Shown here one piece after another: positions 33,716-47,400 of a stretch of DNA of 64,000 nucleotides. The stretch lies in NCBI GenBank assembly GCA_036971475.1, contig JBAIZL010000001.1, positions 111,395,350-111,459,349 on the forward strand, given 5' to 3'. The stretch comes from Prosapia bicincta (taxonomy: Eukaryota; Arthropoda; Insecta; Hemiptera; Cercopidae). A program made the position numbers and the translations under genes. Below the pieces are notes generated by a model that worked only from the letters and a program-made list of their open reading frames with translations, had not been told where the DNA came from and did not search any database. Numbering within the stretch: the stretch's first letter is position 1; each line of letters begins with the position of its first letter.

Positions 33716-36256
33716 TTTGTTTAAGTTTTTAATGTTTCACAGCTTATAGCTGCCATTAATAAGTAAACACTATTAAAAATATAAACGTAGGGTACTTCTT
33801 TTATTACTACTAAAATTATAAAATATGTTTTAATGAAAAATCACGATTTCATATTATTAGTAGACCTAATATGAACCATTTAAAATTACACTTCATGCAA
33901 TTTTAATAAGGAGGTTTTTTAATAAAAGCAAATGCCAATATATATTGAACAGCATGTTTCTTTAATAATTGAACCAAATTAAAAATCTTCAAAAGAGGTA
34001 CCCATAGTATTAATAAAATATAAATAAATTTTCATGGTAACATTTAATGCCATTATTAAAGGATAACAAAATTCACAAAGTTTCCACGTCTGTGAACCTT
34101 AAGGTTCTACCTATTTAGTGTATAATTTAGTTCCATAGTTAACCACCAGTTCATTAAACTGCGTTGTCAACAAACTTATTCACATACGTACATTAGTTTA
34201 TGTCATATTTCTCTTATTTTTGCTCCACTCTATGCAATCTTGAAGAAAGTAGTAATTTGTTTGTATTTTTAACTTTTATATACTAGAAGCGCACTATAAT
34301 TAGATATAATCGTTTAGGGACAAGATGTGAATGATTTGAAATTGTGCATGACGTCTTTTTCAGTAGGAATTAGTTAGGCAGCATCTCATTAACGAGTTCA
34401 ACCAAATTTTATTTATCGACATGATGGCAACTACTACAAGTTCATATTTTATAAGCTTTAGTAAATCATGTGACTATTTTATATTTTCTAGAAATCAAAA
34501 GATTAACTATATATTCGCTATATTTAACTTGGCAAATGAGTTATAATCTTATTTTGCAAAAACAGCTATTTTTATAGAGAAAATATTCCACGAACAAACA
34601 ATATCTAGCAATACCATGTCAGGTAAAAAAAGTCAATTATTCACAATTTTTATTAACAAGCAAAAACTTTAAAATAAATCCTAAAATTGTGTTGGGTAAA
34701 TAATTAGTTCTACAACAAGTGGAAAATATCAAATTTATAGCTACAAATGTCAATAGTTTATTGTGTATTTGGTGCATGTATGTATAGAACTTTTAGAATA
34801 AATTTTATAAATATAAAACCTATACTACATGTTAATAAAATGAGCATAGCAATAGCTTCTAGGCATCCAACCTATCGTATTTTATATAATAAGATTAAAA
34901 CCTAGCTTGTGACACCAATAATTTCTATTTATAAAATTAAAAATTATCCTACATTTTCTAACATTTACTACCGTCATACTTATATCTCGTGAACCTAAAG
35001 CCTTTATCAGTGTCTATTAATTAAAAACTCGAAAGGTCCTAATCGAAGGACAGAAAATAATATTTTATAATATTCTGGAACCTTTTTAAATAGTTTAGAG
35101 GAAAGCCCTATGTAGACTAGGAGTGCATAGACATACTTATTCTATGAAATTACTAGAGGTAATAATACGAGTTTGAACTAACTCTACAACTGATAGCGAA
35201 ATACTATAATTTAGTTATAGTTTATTTGGAGTAACCGCTACAATTTCGTTTCAAATACATATCACCAAATTTATTGTTTTTATATTATAATGTTCCCCTT
35301 AGTTCGTCAGATTCCTGTTGAAACGCTGCTGATCAAGATATCCGGTTTTCCATTTCCTAGGACGTTACTGTCCAGGTACCAATTGCAATGTGATTTCCGT
35401 TGTTCCTGCAGCTAATGTATCATCCGACAGTCGCTCTATTATGGCTGTTTACGTATTCAATACAATAGTATCTAACAGATATAAGCTAGTCATATTTTAT
35501 GAATCTTAATTTCAGTTATTATATTTATTATTGTAATTACTTAGTGAAAGGGAAACGTTTTCTACACTGCCCGGACACGCTGCTGTAAGTATTTTAAAAT
35601 ATCTTATAAAATATGATTTTTAAAAAATAATAAAATACAGTTAAAAATATAGTTTTAAAATATATATTTTAGAATGCATTTTTTCTGTAAATCAATTTGG
35701 CATATAAATCTACGCAATTGAATTAAAGCATCATTAAACAAACATAGCCTCCCGCACTGGTATCAGCTAAGTTGACAAACTTTGCGGCCAATCGCAAACA
35801 CTCCTGTACCTAAAGAGCTTAGATGTATAATGTATGCATTAACTGATTGAACTAGATTTAGTCAATTATTCATTTACATGTCAACTGTTCAAGTGACTGA
35901 TTACATTGCTTTGAACTTACTTAACAAACCTTATTAAAATAATTTGTAGTGATAGGTATTGGTAAATGTATCCTAATAAAAAATTTGTAATAATCAATAA
36001 TTTGGAAAATTTATATTATTATATCCAGTTATGGGATGCAAAAAATGCGTACCTCTTTACTGCAGCTTACCTATTTTAACAAAAGTATCTGTATTACTTT
36101 TTAAGAGCTATTGCTTTTATATAGGCCTGATGCAAGAATAATATCTATAATATGAAAGATTATGAATATATATTCCAGCTGGTAATGAAATAATGTTCCA
36201 ATTTTTCCATGCATAGCCTACATATAATTACATAGGTAATTTACTATACATGCATG

Positions 36257-36258
<2 letters not shown>

Positions 36259-36328
<70 letters not shown>

Positions 36329-36342
36329 TATATATATATACC
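36259..36342. repeat. (AT)n microsatellite
   Basis: AT tract with one AAATA interruption near its end. Confidence 0.97.
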
Positions 36343-37447
36343 TTACGCCAGAATGTACCATTAGCTACATAAAGGGGCCCCCATGTGGGATTTGTCGATA
36401 TATTTTTGAATGGACGAGTTGTGTATAAGTAACAAAAGAGAATTATTTGTAACCTTTGGAAGGTATTAACAGGTGGTTAGATACAATGATCCCCTTAAGT
36501 TCCTACAACCTCTAAAATGTATTGCAGATACAAATTTACAATGACTTTAATACAAATAATCTATTATAAAAATGGATAACAATAGTCTGTGTACTAAATA
36601 CATTTAAACAATTGTAATTCTATAACACTATAATACTATTGTAAATGCTATAATACATAAATACTAAATTCTAATTTCATTTATTCTTTGAAATATGAAA
36701 TATACCGTAATTTAATTTATACAATATTTTGTGAAGCGTTTTACATAATACCCTACAAAATTGTAGTAGCTTTTAGCAGTTTTAAAACGTAAATGACATG
36801 TTTTGTCAGTACTTTTAAACTTCATACATGATAGAAATTCCGAATGTAACATCTGTAAAAGTATTGCTTCACTGAGTTACAAAGTAATCCTGTACGCGAA
36901 AGCCGCTGAAACTTTCCCTTGTTGAAACTTTGGGCATATTTCAAATTCACTACCCCCTCCTGCAAAAACAAAGGTAAAAGTAATGTATGGCTTCAGTATG
37001 TATTTCAATCTGTTCTGTTAGAAATGTTTTTTTACAGTCTCCCACCTCTTATTATTACGTTAAATGAAAATTTATATTTTAAAAACAGAGATTTCAAAAA
37101 TACGTCGAGCTTTTAACTCATTCGTTTATGGGGGCGGATACTTTCTAGGGGTTTAAAATCTACCAACATTTCAGGCATTAATTTTCTCTTTGAAAATGTT
37201 TTCGAAAGCCATTTTTTATCTTCATTGGTAGAAGGTATTATAAATACTTCTTATAAAATATTTTAAATGTTTTGCAATATTTTCCCCTCGGCTTTAAATA
37301 TTTTTGATAAAAACTAGGGGTAATGTTCTCTATCGTTAAACATAATACGCATTCTTTATGGGCCCTGGTTATTACTATTTCTAAAAGACTTTTTTAGATT
37401 ATGTAACCTTAGCTTTTCTACGCCTTTGGAAAAGGACATAGACAACT

Positions 37448-37452
37448 GAAAG

Positions 37453-37518
<66 letters not shown>

Positions 37519-37538
37519 TATATATATATATATATATT
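37448..37538. repeat. Compound (CA)n(TA)n microsatellite
   Basis: CA dinucleotides switch directly to TA dinucleotides, interrupted once by GACTA at about 37516. Confidence 0.97.
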
Positions 37539-38639
37539 TACACACATATATAGTTGACGTATTTATAGAACAAGCTCTGAATATTCCTCTATAATTATGT
37601 CAATAAATCTCTTTTATCAATCATTAAAATTGGGCGCAAACAAGTACCATATTATGGCCGCTATAGATATTACTTGATTTGATTTGTGATATTAACCAGA
37701 TCACTCACATTAAGGTTTGGAACAAACTCTGATAGCAGTTTCCCAAACGATCACAATATCTTAGCGGTGACATTTGATGCAACACACACGAAAAAACAAT
37801 ATATTTTTTGAATAGGACTAGTACAAGTTTTTTTATTGATCGATCGAGCGTCAGATTACGAATGACCAGCTATCATTTGCTCACAAGTCCCAGATGTTAC
37901 CTTTGTGATTTACTTGTTGCCGTTAGAAAAACTGCTGTTCTCCTCTCTTTGGATAGATAGGTTTTAGATTATATCTTTCATCTAGCAAATACAGGACAAA
38001 TATATTAACGAATGACAATTTTGGTATTATTCATTTTACGTCCGGAACTGTTATTGTCACCGTAGTAAAATATTCTCATAACGTTTTACAAAACATTGCA
38101 GGGACCTCTAGCCAGAATCTCCTTTGAAATTGCATAAAAGTCAATGTACCTAAAACTCTTTCTGCAGTTTCACTTTATTCGTTTTTTTCATTTTAATTTT
38201 TATAATCAATTTCAAAATGTAATTTCTATAATAAATCTATGTAAAAATGTGTATAACAAACGTTTTATGGAAAAAAGTAGTAAAAGTAGGCTTTTATTTA
38301 CCTCTGAGCATAAGTTATTTTAGAAAAAGCCATTTGTAAAACTTTCATACAAATTTTGCAACAAGTGCGACACAAGGGATTTAACAAATTTCATTAACAT
38401 GTTTATTATTAAAACGTAAAATTATATTATTTTAGTTTATATTACGTCATATAAATGTTATTTTATTTTCGTAATACATTTTATAATTAAATATATCAAC
38501 AGGCTTCTTCTTTGAAAATGATTTTATTTTAAAATATCGTGTTTTGTATTTTAGATAATTTTGAAAACATATATGTGTGCAGATTGTTTCCTTTGTTTAT
38601 TAAAATGATAAGGAAGAAAAAAAAATATTATTATTTGTA

Positions 38640-40490
38640 ATAAAATAACATTATTTGAAATTGATATAAAAGGATGCTGGTCCCCGTCTAATGAATTGTT
38701 TAAGCTCATTAAGACTTTTATTACAACTAGACATGAGGAAAACAATAACTATCTGAAAATAACTCAATTCTTACTACTGTCATTGTGATGTTACCACGTG
38801 TTGGTTTTTTAGTATTTTACTGATTAACTTTCCATCAAATAGAATGAAATATATATTAAAAATATACGACCTCTAAATTACGCACGTTGTAGCAACCGTT
38901 AATGACTTTGCTAATCTGTATACAAACCATTTCCAACTAAACCAGGCCGTGCTGATGTAAATGATAAAAGGAGGCACATACTTATTGTAACAGATGTGGA
39001 AAAACATTTCCTCCATAATTAGTCTAGGCATTACAGAGGGGGTTTTACCGTTTAACAAAATCTCACACTCGCTCAGTAAGCAATTCAAAAGACAAATATT
39101 TCAAAGCGTCCAACATATTAAAACGCATTGAAAGACCAACAATAGGTCTAACCCAAGGGAATCTAGGTTTATAAAAGTACCAATAAATGAAAATTTACAA
39201 TTGCAAATCCATGGGGGGGGGGGTGATTAAATTCTTCCAAAGTTTGTTGAATTTTTTTTATATAAAAGTATATTATTATTTCTATTTATAAATTTGAAAG
39301 TTACGTAATCATTTAAGCATGTTTTCGTTTATATTTCTCTGTATCTGAAACTTCTGAATAGACTACGTAAAACATTAAATATTGCATTTCAAATTTGCTG
39401 CAAAATAAATTAATTGAGCTCGAAGATTATTACAAAAAATTGACCTAAAGAAATTATGATTTTTCAAAGCTACGTAGATTTAAAATTATAAAGGGATTCA
39501 TCTATAAAGTATTATTACAAATATATTGCTTTATAAACATTTAATTAATGAGTTTAATACTAAATATAATCTGTTTTTATTATGCACTGAATACTACAAT
39601 TCATTTGTTTGTAATTTCAATAAATATATTATTCCATACACATATGTAATTTTCTGGCTTAAACACAGAAAGTACCTGATCTCGGGTCACAAAGCGAGGC
39701 AAGACTGATGTAATAATTAGATTCTTGCAAATATAACTTCGTGGTAGAAACATATTAAGTTTCTTTTGAATTACCATAAATAATTGAATTCTATGTTTAA
39801 GATGAAGCGCTTACAAATAATCTGAAACTCTTCTACACAGTAGTATATACACTTATAGTGAAGATCATTCACCCGTGCACTTGTCCTTGAGAGTAGCAAT
39901 AGGCGAGAAGGGTGGTGAAGGGCTCCGTTGAGTCAGTAAAAATACTTTCCAACAAACATGATAAAGGACTGCCAAAACACCAACTTAAATAAGACAGTTG
40001 ATATTAGATAAAATCGATGATAAATTACCTTAGGAATGAAGCAACAAACAATCTTGAAATATGTGAACACATATCGGATCCAGAAGCTATTGATGTATAC
40101 AGCATGAAACTGTAACATGTTTTCAGAAATGTTAGTACACAAGAAAGTGGGAGTGAGCAAGTGCACAGTTAGCTGGACGCAACGTATAAGCAAAGAAAGA
40201 AGACATAGTATTTATTATTCTAATTTACTCACAATTTTGTATTTCCTCATTTTAGTGGTATAATTTTCTTAGTTATATTTTTCGTTGTATTTAAATACGA
40301 TTTCACATTTTCATCTTTTGTGCTTATTTTTTAAATAAATATAATATATACTACCTAAAAAGACAAAAAACCTTATTCTATGTAACAGGCAATAATCGTT
40401 GTCTATATTATAAGTTTTCTAATCGATTCATTAGTCCAAAAGGAACATTAATTTTTCGCCGTTCATATTTATGGACGGTAAACATTTAAG
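38640..40490. repeat. Tandem segmental duplication, copy 1
   Basis: Aligns in direct orientation to 40500-42440 with an offset of about 1.87-1.95 kb. Anchors: ctactgtcattgtgatgtta (38773 / 40640), aaccaggccgtgctgatg (38939 / 40825), gtcacaaagcg (39685 / 41632), gatgaagcgcttacaaataa (39800 / 41756). Copy 1 has an 11-G run at 39213-39223 absent from copy 2. Frames differ between copies, so coding is unlikely. The start is fuzzy: similarity fades upstream of 38730. Confidence 0.85.
40172..40340. repeat. Near-identical block within the duplication
   Basis: From aactggacgcaacgtataag (one change) through cttattttttaaataaatat, copy 1 and copy 2 (42122-42290) differ by only one or two bases over about 165. 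The rest of the duplication is visibly more diverged. The block ends near ataaatata in both. Confidence 0.75.
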
Positions 40491-40499
40491 TAAACATAA

Positions 40500-42440
40500 A
40501 ATAGATAAATATGATGATGGTCACCGTCCAAAGTGTACAATTTACCCACCGTCAAATGTGTCGTGTCATATTGTCTACTTGTTTCGAATTACAACCAGTC
40601 ATGAGGTAAACAATATTGATCTAAAAATAACTCAGTTCTTACTACTGTCATTGTGATGTTACGACGTATTGCGTTTTTTGTATTTTACTGATAAAATTCC
40701 ATAAAATAATATGAAATATATATGTATATATATATTATAAAATACACGACCTCTAAATTAGGAACACAAGTTGTAGCAACCGGTAATGACTTTGCTCATC
40801 TGTATACAAGGCGTTTCCAATTAAACCAGGCCGTGCTGATGGAAATGACAAAAGGAAGCACGTACTTATTTTAACAGATGTGGAAACACATTTCCTCCAT
40901 AATTAGTCTAGGCATTACTGGGGATGGTATTAACGTTTCAACAAAACCTCACACTCGCTCAGTATCCAAATTAAAAGACAAATATTTCAAAGCGCCCAAC
41001 TTATTTAAGAGAATTGAAATACCAACAATAGGTCTAACAAGAATTGTAACCGAATCCAGATTTATAAAAGTACCATTAAATGGAAATTTACAATTGGGAA
41101 TCCACGAGAGGGAGGCGATTAAACTCTTCCACAGTCTGTTCAATTTCTTTTATATAAAAGTATAATATTATTTCTATTTATAATTTTAAAAATAGAATAA
41201 TCATTTAGCCATGTTTTAACATATATGTTAACATTATTAATATTGGGTTTCAAATTTGTTGCAAAATAAATTCATAGAACTCGAAGATTATTAAAAATTT
41301 ACAAACAAAGAACCTAAAGACATTATGAGTTTTTAAAGTTACGTAGTTTTAAAATTATAAATGGATTAATCTATAAGGTATCATTGCTATATTATTGCTT
41401 TATAAACATTTATTTAATGACTCTAAAATATAATGGCAAAACATTTTTCTTCTATTTTATAAGTGACGTCTGAGAAAATGACATTTTATTTATAGTTTAA
41501 TTGTAAATATATAACCTTCATTATTTTTTATCATGCAATACATACTACGTTTCAATTGTTTGTAAATACTTTTAACATTCCATTCACATATTTAATTTTC
41601 TAGCTTAATCACAGAAAATACCTGTTTTCGGGTCACAAAGCGGGGAAATAGTGATGTAATATTTGGATTCTTGTAAATATAACTTCGTAGTAGATACATA
41701 TTTTTGGAAATATGTTTCTTTTGACTTGCCATAAATAATTGTATTCTATATTTAAGATGAAGCGCTTACAAATAATCAGAAATTCTCCTACACAGTAGTA
41801 TATATACGTATAGTGACGACCATCCAACCGTGCACTTGGCCTTGAGAGTCGCAATAGGCGAGGCGGGTGGTGAAGGGCTGCGTTGAGTGAGTAAAAATAT
41901 TTTATTACAAACATGATATGGATTGTCAAAACACAGTTTTACATAAGACGGTTCATATTAGATAAATTCGATGCTAAATTATCTGTGGTATGAAACAACA
42001 ATCTTGAAATATCTATAGATATATCGCATTCAGAAACTGTTGATGTATAGAATATTCTGAAATTGTACATGTTTTCTGAAGTGTTAGTAAACAATAAAGT
42101 GGTAGTGAGCAAGTGCACTGTTAACTGGACGCAACGTATAAGCAAAGAAAGAAGACATAGTATTTATTATTCTAATTTACTCACAATTTTGTATTTACTC
42201 ATTTTAGTGGTATAATTTTCTTAGTTATATTTTTCGTTGTATTTAAATACGATTTCACATTTTCATCTTTTGTGCTTATTTTTTAAATAAATATAGTATA
42301 TGCAACCTAAAAAGACAAAACGTATTGTATGTAACAGGCAATAATAGTTGTCTAGATTATAAGTTTTATAATCGATTCACTAGTCTAAAAGTAACATTAA
42401 TTTTTCGCCGTTCATATTTATGGACGATAAACATTTGCTG
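40500..42440. repeat. Tandem segmental duplication, copy 2
   Basis: Partner of 38640-40490. It contains a 95-codon frame at 40878-41165 (FKRIEIPTIGLTRIVTESRF). The same region of copy 1 is broken by stops and indels and the protein resembles nothing I know, so I do not call a gene. It carries about 80 bp absent from copy 1 near 41440-41520. Confidence 0.85.
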
Positions 42441-42809
42441 TCACCATTGACGGTAAAATCTAAGATTTTTTATAATCATGCCCTTACAAGTTTTAAATGC
42501 AACAAACAAATTTGAATACAAATGTTTTCCGAATGAAAATAAAAAGTAATTCGAATTCAATATGACTACAAAATAAATTAGTTTTACAATCAAGTAATTT
42601 TGTTTCGAAAATAAACAGATCGCCAAATTAAGATAAGTGCGGGAAACGTAATTATGTTACTTTAGGCTCCCCGTATCGACCCTGACGAGCATGCTTAACT
42701 AATTAGATTAGGCCCTGTACAATTTCGTAATATAATCCAGATATGCTTAACGCTAATACTACATTTATTCCAGTAATATGTATCTGTGGAACATAAGAGA
42801 ATCTTTTTC

Positions 42810-42895
42810 TTCAAGCTTCAATATTCTTCAAGCTTCTTCTTCAAACATTATTCTTCAAGCTTCAATAGACTTAAGCTTTCATAAGCTTTAAGCCT
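42810..42895. repeat. Irregular CTTCAAGCTT-type short repeat
   Basis: Variants of cttcaagcttcaatattc, cttcaagcttc, attcttcaagcttcaatag and cttaagctttcataagctt follow each other closely. HindIII-like palindromes AAGCTT recur four or five times. Confidence 0.7.
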
Positions 42896-44589
42896 GACTG
42901 AAGGATTGCGTTTTTTTACCAATGTCAATAAAACATTCTATTAGTTCTGTATTATGATAATTTGTTTTATTATATATTCATAACATAATCAATGAAGAAT
43001 TTAATGTGTGTACGTATAAACAGAAATATCATTTATTTTTTATCAGTTGTTAGAAATTAGATTACATGTTTTAAAACTCTTTTTAGAGACAAAAGTTAAA
43101 ATATTTTGAGGGAAACAAGACAACAATCGGCTAGTATTGTCTTTATACAAATTTAAATTAAATGTCATTTCTATCATACGAAACATAATTATAAACATAA
43201 GTGTTTCAAAATAGAAAATTCCTGTGAAAATAGCTAATAACGTCAAATATTTGTAAAACATTAAATAGTTGAAAAGCATAAATATTTTGGTTTTTCACAC
43301 TATTGCTGGATTATTTTTAAATAAATAAAGAAAATAATTAGTGCTTCGTTCTTATTACATTTATTCTAGGTGTTCCAACTCTGGTGTGTACATTTTGTGT
43401 TGCTTTGTGGATTGTTACCGACAAAATTTCACACATACATTGAAATCATTAGGAAGACGTAATACAGTTATTCGCTTCGATCGAGAACATTATTTGATAA
43501 ATCCGTTTATTTTAACAGATTTTCCAACTACTTCGAAACCTAGTTTTGGTGCTGGGTATATAACCAGTCACATTTTATTGAAACAAAACTCAATAATTCT
43601 GTTCAGTATACATTTAATATCTATATTGTACGTAAAAACAAATAAATTACAATATAGTAATTTTTATGTCAATCATTCGATATAAATGTTTCTTGCAACT
43701 ATCTTGATTTTACTGATTTACTTAATTACTGATAAGTAATTATTTAAAAGACTGAGTGTAAGTTATTAACATTCTATGCTGACTAGTTTCGAAACAGTCG
43801 TTTCAATGAAGGTAAACAGTTTTCACTTGAGTCTATAAATAAATACTTATACAGAAAGATTACTGAAATGATATTTTTTTTGTTATGATTTAATGTTAAA
43901 AAATCTACTTCAGTCATAGAAACTATTAAAACGCCTTAGTTATTATGTACAAACGCAGTGATAGAGATTGTATAAATGTAATTAATCAAAATCAAACACA
44001 GATTACCAAAAGCAATAAAATTAAAAGTGTATTAAAAATATTCCAACTGCTTTCATGTAATTTTATCTTTTATTTTTAAATGTACATGTCTTCATGTAAT
44101 GGGTCTCTTAAGTAATTTATTATTTATAAAGGTTTAAAATAAGTAGTTATAAAATGATTTTCATTTCAAGAATATCTTGAAGAGAGTAAAAGTAATTAAA
44201 AAGGGTCGAATTTAACGTATTATAACAATAACTGAAAACCTATTGTCTCTAAAATAACTTTTATTATAAAAAAACCTACTAATATTTATTTTTTCCAAGA
44301 TGATTCATAGGCCTTCGCTAATGAATAACAGTCTCGGAACATCATAAATAATGTGAATGTTGTTGGTAAAATGACTGATATACGTTATTTTAAAAACCTA
44401 GAGACTTCCATAAGGTTCTTACAATAAAGTCTCTTGTGTTTATAGTAAGTTTTTATAAAAAGTTATCTAGCAAGGAATACAGAAATATCTTGCTCCTGGT
44501 TTGCGTTGGGTTACCATATCATGATTTATTAATCCATTTGAAAAAAGATTACAAAATAATGCTTTTATTTTAATACGTCAGTTGTTTTT

Positions 44590-44600
44590 GATATATATAT

Positions 44601-44659
<59 letters not shown>
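44590..44659. repeat. (AT)n microsatellite
   Basis: AT tract with AAATATAAAT interruption near its start. Confidence 0.97.
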
Positions 44660-44662
<3 letters not shown>

Positions 44663-45030
44663 TATCTATTTAAAACATCCCAACTTATCTATATATGTAG
44701 GTTTATAAATATTATAAATCATCAATTGCGGTTATAAATTTTAATGTTGTGAAAGACTGAAGAGTAAAAAAAATATTGAATTTCTAGTTTTTGAAACCAC
44801 TGTTAATATTAATTTCAAAATCTGTATCAGAGGAAGCACCTGTTCATATCACTCGAAAGGGTTATTACCTTTAAAGTCTGTTGACAGTTTCGGTATATTA
44901 ATGAGTTGCTAGGGAGTGCTTGGGGTAAACTTCCAAACCAAGTTTGTAAATTTAGTTATCCATCACTAGTATCTAACACGATGTTACATTTCTAATGAAA
45001 CACTTTCAACTAGCTCCTGCAATCCAAATA

Positions 45031-45034
<4 letters not shown>

Positions 45035-45088
<54 letters not shown>
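45035..45088. repeat. (AT)n microsatellite
   Basis: AT tract continuing with ACATATATATATACAT. Confidence 0.97.
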
Positions 45089-45092
<4 letters not shown>

Positions 45093-45714
45093 TATATACA
45101 TAAATGCTGATACGTATTCCTTCACGGATAGAAAAATAAGATGAATAGTAATTATCTGGAGTACGTCCGTTCATTCTGTAGTGCATAGAAACGGAGTTCC
45201 GAAGTTTCGCTAGAATCTCATGTAGCATTGACCAGGTGAACCCAAAAATTATAATAGAGTCAAGTGCGTCAAAAATAGTTTTGATGCCAATAAAGTATAA
45301 CTTAATGTTAAGTTTGGTGTTCATCCAACCAAAGGGCTCCGCCTTCAGAGGCTCAGGGTGGTTTAAAAGTCAATGTAGGCCTATGTATATATGTGTGTAT
45401 GTAATGTCTTATGGACGCTTATACCGCTGAACAGAAGATAATGAAATTTGGAAGGATTGTTCAACATATTCCCAGGATGGTTCGTGTGAGGCTGGTGTAA
45501 ATCCATCCACAGGGCTTAAGTCTCAGTGGCTTAGGATGGTTCACAGTACGGCCTTCCATAAGTCTAATGTTAAAATGTATATCTTTACTTGCGTTATTAA
45601 AATTAATTTAAAAAATTAGAAACATCTTTTAAAATAAAAATACGTTATTACCTATTTTAAACTGTATATATTTGCTAAATTCTATGTACAATTATTGCTA
45701 TCTCACTTATTCTA

Positions 45715-46117
45715 ATTATAAGTAGGACCGCCGATAATATTCCTGCTAAATTTGAATCAACCAAAGCTGTGCAACTGTACCATAATAATCACAAAAAACT
45801 GACACACTACTTGATCTGGGCAGATATCAGAAGTGGCAAATTCAAAGGAGAGATGGTCTTAATTCCATGAATACCGATGATTTTATCAGATTTATCTATT
45901 GATTTCAAACGACTACTACTTCTATTGCCACTTGCATTCGCAATAACCATAAACAAGGCACAAGAACAATCATTGCTGAATTAAATTTGGAGTATTCGAG
46001 CTTTCAGCACGGATATTTATATGTTGTATTCTCACGTATTGGGACACCTAAAATTTATATGTTTATACGCCTAATGAAATTAAGAATAACATTGACAAAC
46101 CTATAGCATTGGAATAA
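45715..46117 (+). pseudogene. Pif1-like helicase C-terminus (Helitron-type)
   Basis: Fragments in shifting frames read VGPPIIFLLNLNQPKLCNCT, FKGEMVLIP, then LPLAFAITINKAQEQ, LNLEYSSFQHGYLYVVFSRI, GTPKI and YTPNEIKNNIDKPIALE with TAA at 46115-46117. This is the C-terminal part of Pif1-family helicases as carried by Helitrons and Pif1-like genes: 'P.M.LRNL....LCNGTRL', 'AFAMTINKAQGQ', 'HGQLYVA.SR...P.NL'. The LCNCT and KAQEQ boxes deviate and indels split the frame. No N-terminal Walker motifs or Rep domain were found upstream, so it is a truncated fragment. No Helitron 3' hairpin was identified. Confidence 0.85.
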
Positions 46118-47284
46118 ATGATATATAATTATTTAGATGTTTTATTTACTTTTCCTATTGCATAACTTATGATTTTGGGTAACTCTAGTATATAAATAAC
46201 TTTACCCTTTTCACAGTAAATAAAGAATAAATCATATATAAAAATAGTTTTATGGTGCTTTACATTTCATGGGGTTCATATTTCTGTTGCTGTTTTTTTT
46301 TAACACACGTTATTACATTTTACTCTTACTGTTTCAAATGACCTTTCTGTTTCGTGTTATTTTGCACTGTAATTTTGAATTAGTTTTTTTTTATATTTTA
46401 AACAAGTCATAGACCCTTAGAATAAATAGTTGCAAGTTATCGTGTAAGCTAACATATTATTATAAAAATGTGTTTTATTTATTTAGCCTGCATAAATATT
46501 TATTTGATGATATGTAAACAATACTTAAAATATACTATTCGTCTAGCAAACATAACTAATTATGTACAAAGTAAATGAATATTTGTTTCCTGGTTTGTTC
46601 TAGCAGTAAATTAATTGTTCTTGCAGTAGTTTGAGTACTTAGGCTTGATTGTTTTGATACAATTTTACTTAATGTAACCAACGTAAAGCATACTGATATA
46701 CCTTCCAATCATACCTTATTTATTGGTTTATGATTTAAAACAAAACATTGATAGCCTTTTACTTTAAAAGAAATAACTTGGGCTGTAGACTACTTGGGTT
46801 TTAATATTTAATTTGAATTTTCTACTTAAGTTAGAATTTTATATAGAGCTTTGACACTTATTTTTAGGACCGACATAAGAGTAACCTGTTGGTTATTAAA
46901 ATGTAAAATCGAAAGCAATCTATTCACAAAATAATTACGTGGCCTGTGTAGATAAAAACAGCTCAGGTGTAAAACTGAGATTCATTAAAATTCAACTTAA
47001 AATAATTTTTTTTTATATAGAACATAATATGAGGTAACCATATTTTTTTTACTGATAAATGCAGACTATTTGTTGCAAGTAAAAATAGTTTCGAGGAAGA
47101 TATATTTTTTTAAAAGATCTTAAATTTCGCGAACAATTTAATTTTGTAGGCTTTTAAATTCAAAATACTTTTTATTTTTGAAAATAATTTACGAGAAGAA
47201 ATGTATATTATAAGAACTACCTTTAAAGAAAAATGATGTCATGAAAAGAAAATATAACATCAATGTGATTACCTAAGTAAATAA
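46118..47284. other. AT-rich intergenic stretch, no gene
   Basis: No coding or repeat structure recognised. Confidence 0.55.
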
Positions 47285-47400
47285 AACCCTCCAACAACAA
47301 TACAAACACCTTTATTACAAATACTTTATGTACATTTCGATTAAATGGTAATCATCTTCTGAAGTACTGTAATTCTAATAAACATTTATGTTTGGTGATT
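47285..47400 (-). mobile_element. PLE-like tail, minus strand
   Basis: Minus strand carries the hammerhead-like core at 47322-47366, then AATAAAGGTGTTTGTATTG and GGAGGGTTTTATTTACTTAG as the end of the element. It is related to the 47573-47940 family by the shared GAAATGTACATA segment. Confidence 0.6.
47322..47366 (-). ncRNA. Hammerhead-like motif, TGTACA class
   Basis: Minus strand: TACTT (stem I) - CAGAAGA - T - GATTA/TAATC hairpin - GAAA - TGTACA - TA - AAGTA (stem I). ATGTACAT allows a 3-pair stem III. One substitution in the core (CTGANGA to CAGAAGA) would impair catalysis. Confidence 0.55.

Larger units (their letters stand above)
33712..38639. other. AT-rich intergenic stretch with two microsatellite clusters
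   Basis: (AT)n at 36259-36342; (CA)n then (AT)n at 37448-37538. A less AT-rich patch at 35295-35455 (ccggttttccatttcctagg, ccaggtaccaattgcaatg) is unexplained. The 65-codon frame at 36919-37116 is not recognisable. Confidence 0.55.
42441..45714. other. Intergenic, no confirmed gene
   Basis: A 114-codon frame at 43341-43685 (FDREHYLINPFILTDF, PSFGAGYITSHIL) is the longest non-repeat frame here. I recognise no family. Near 42812-42900 the word CTTCAAGCTT and variants recur several times, a small irregular repeat. (AT)n tracts are at 44590-44659 and 45035-45088. 45330-45560 has paired words (ggctcagggtggtttaaaag / ggcttaggatggttcacag) that look repeat-derived. Confidence 0.5.

Noticed and set aside
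40878..41165. 95-codon frame in duplication copy 2
   Set aside because: The homologous part of copy 1 has stops and indels, and no family is recognisable.
39933..42145. Paired minus-strand frames starting MLIRCVQLTVHLLT in both duplication copies
   Set aside because: The frames share only the near-identical start, then diverge in length and sequence; the likeness follows from DNA duplication.
43770..43815. Minus-strand GAAAC-GACT-GTTTC hairpin followed by GAAAC, resembling a hammerhead stem II
   Set aside because: No CTGANGA-like box in the right place and no closing stem I.
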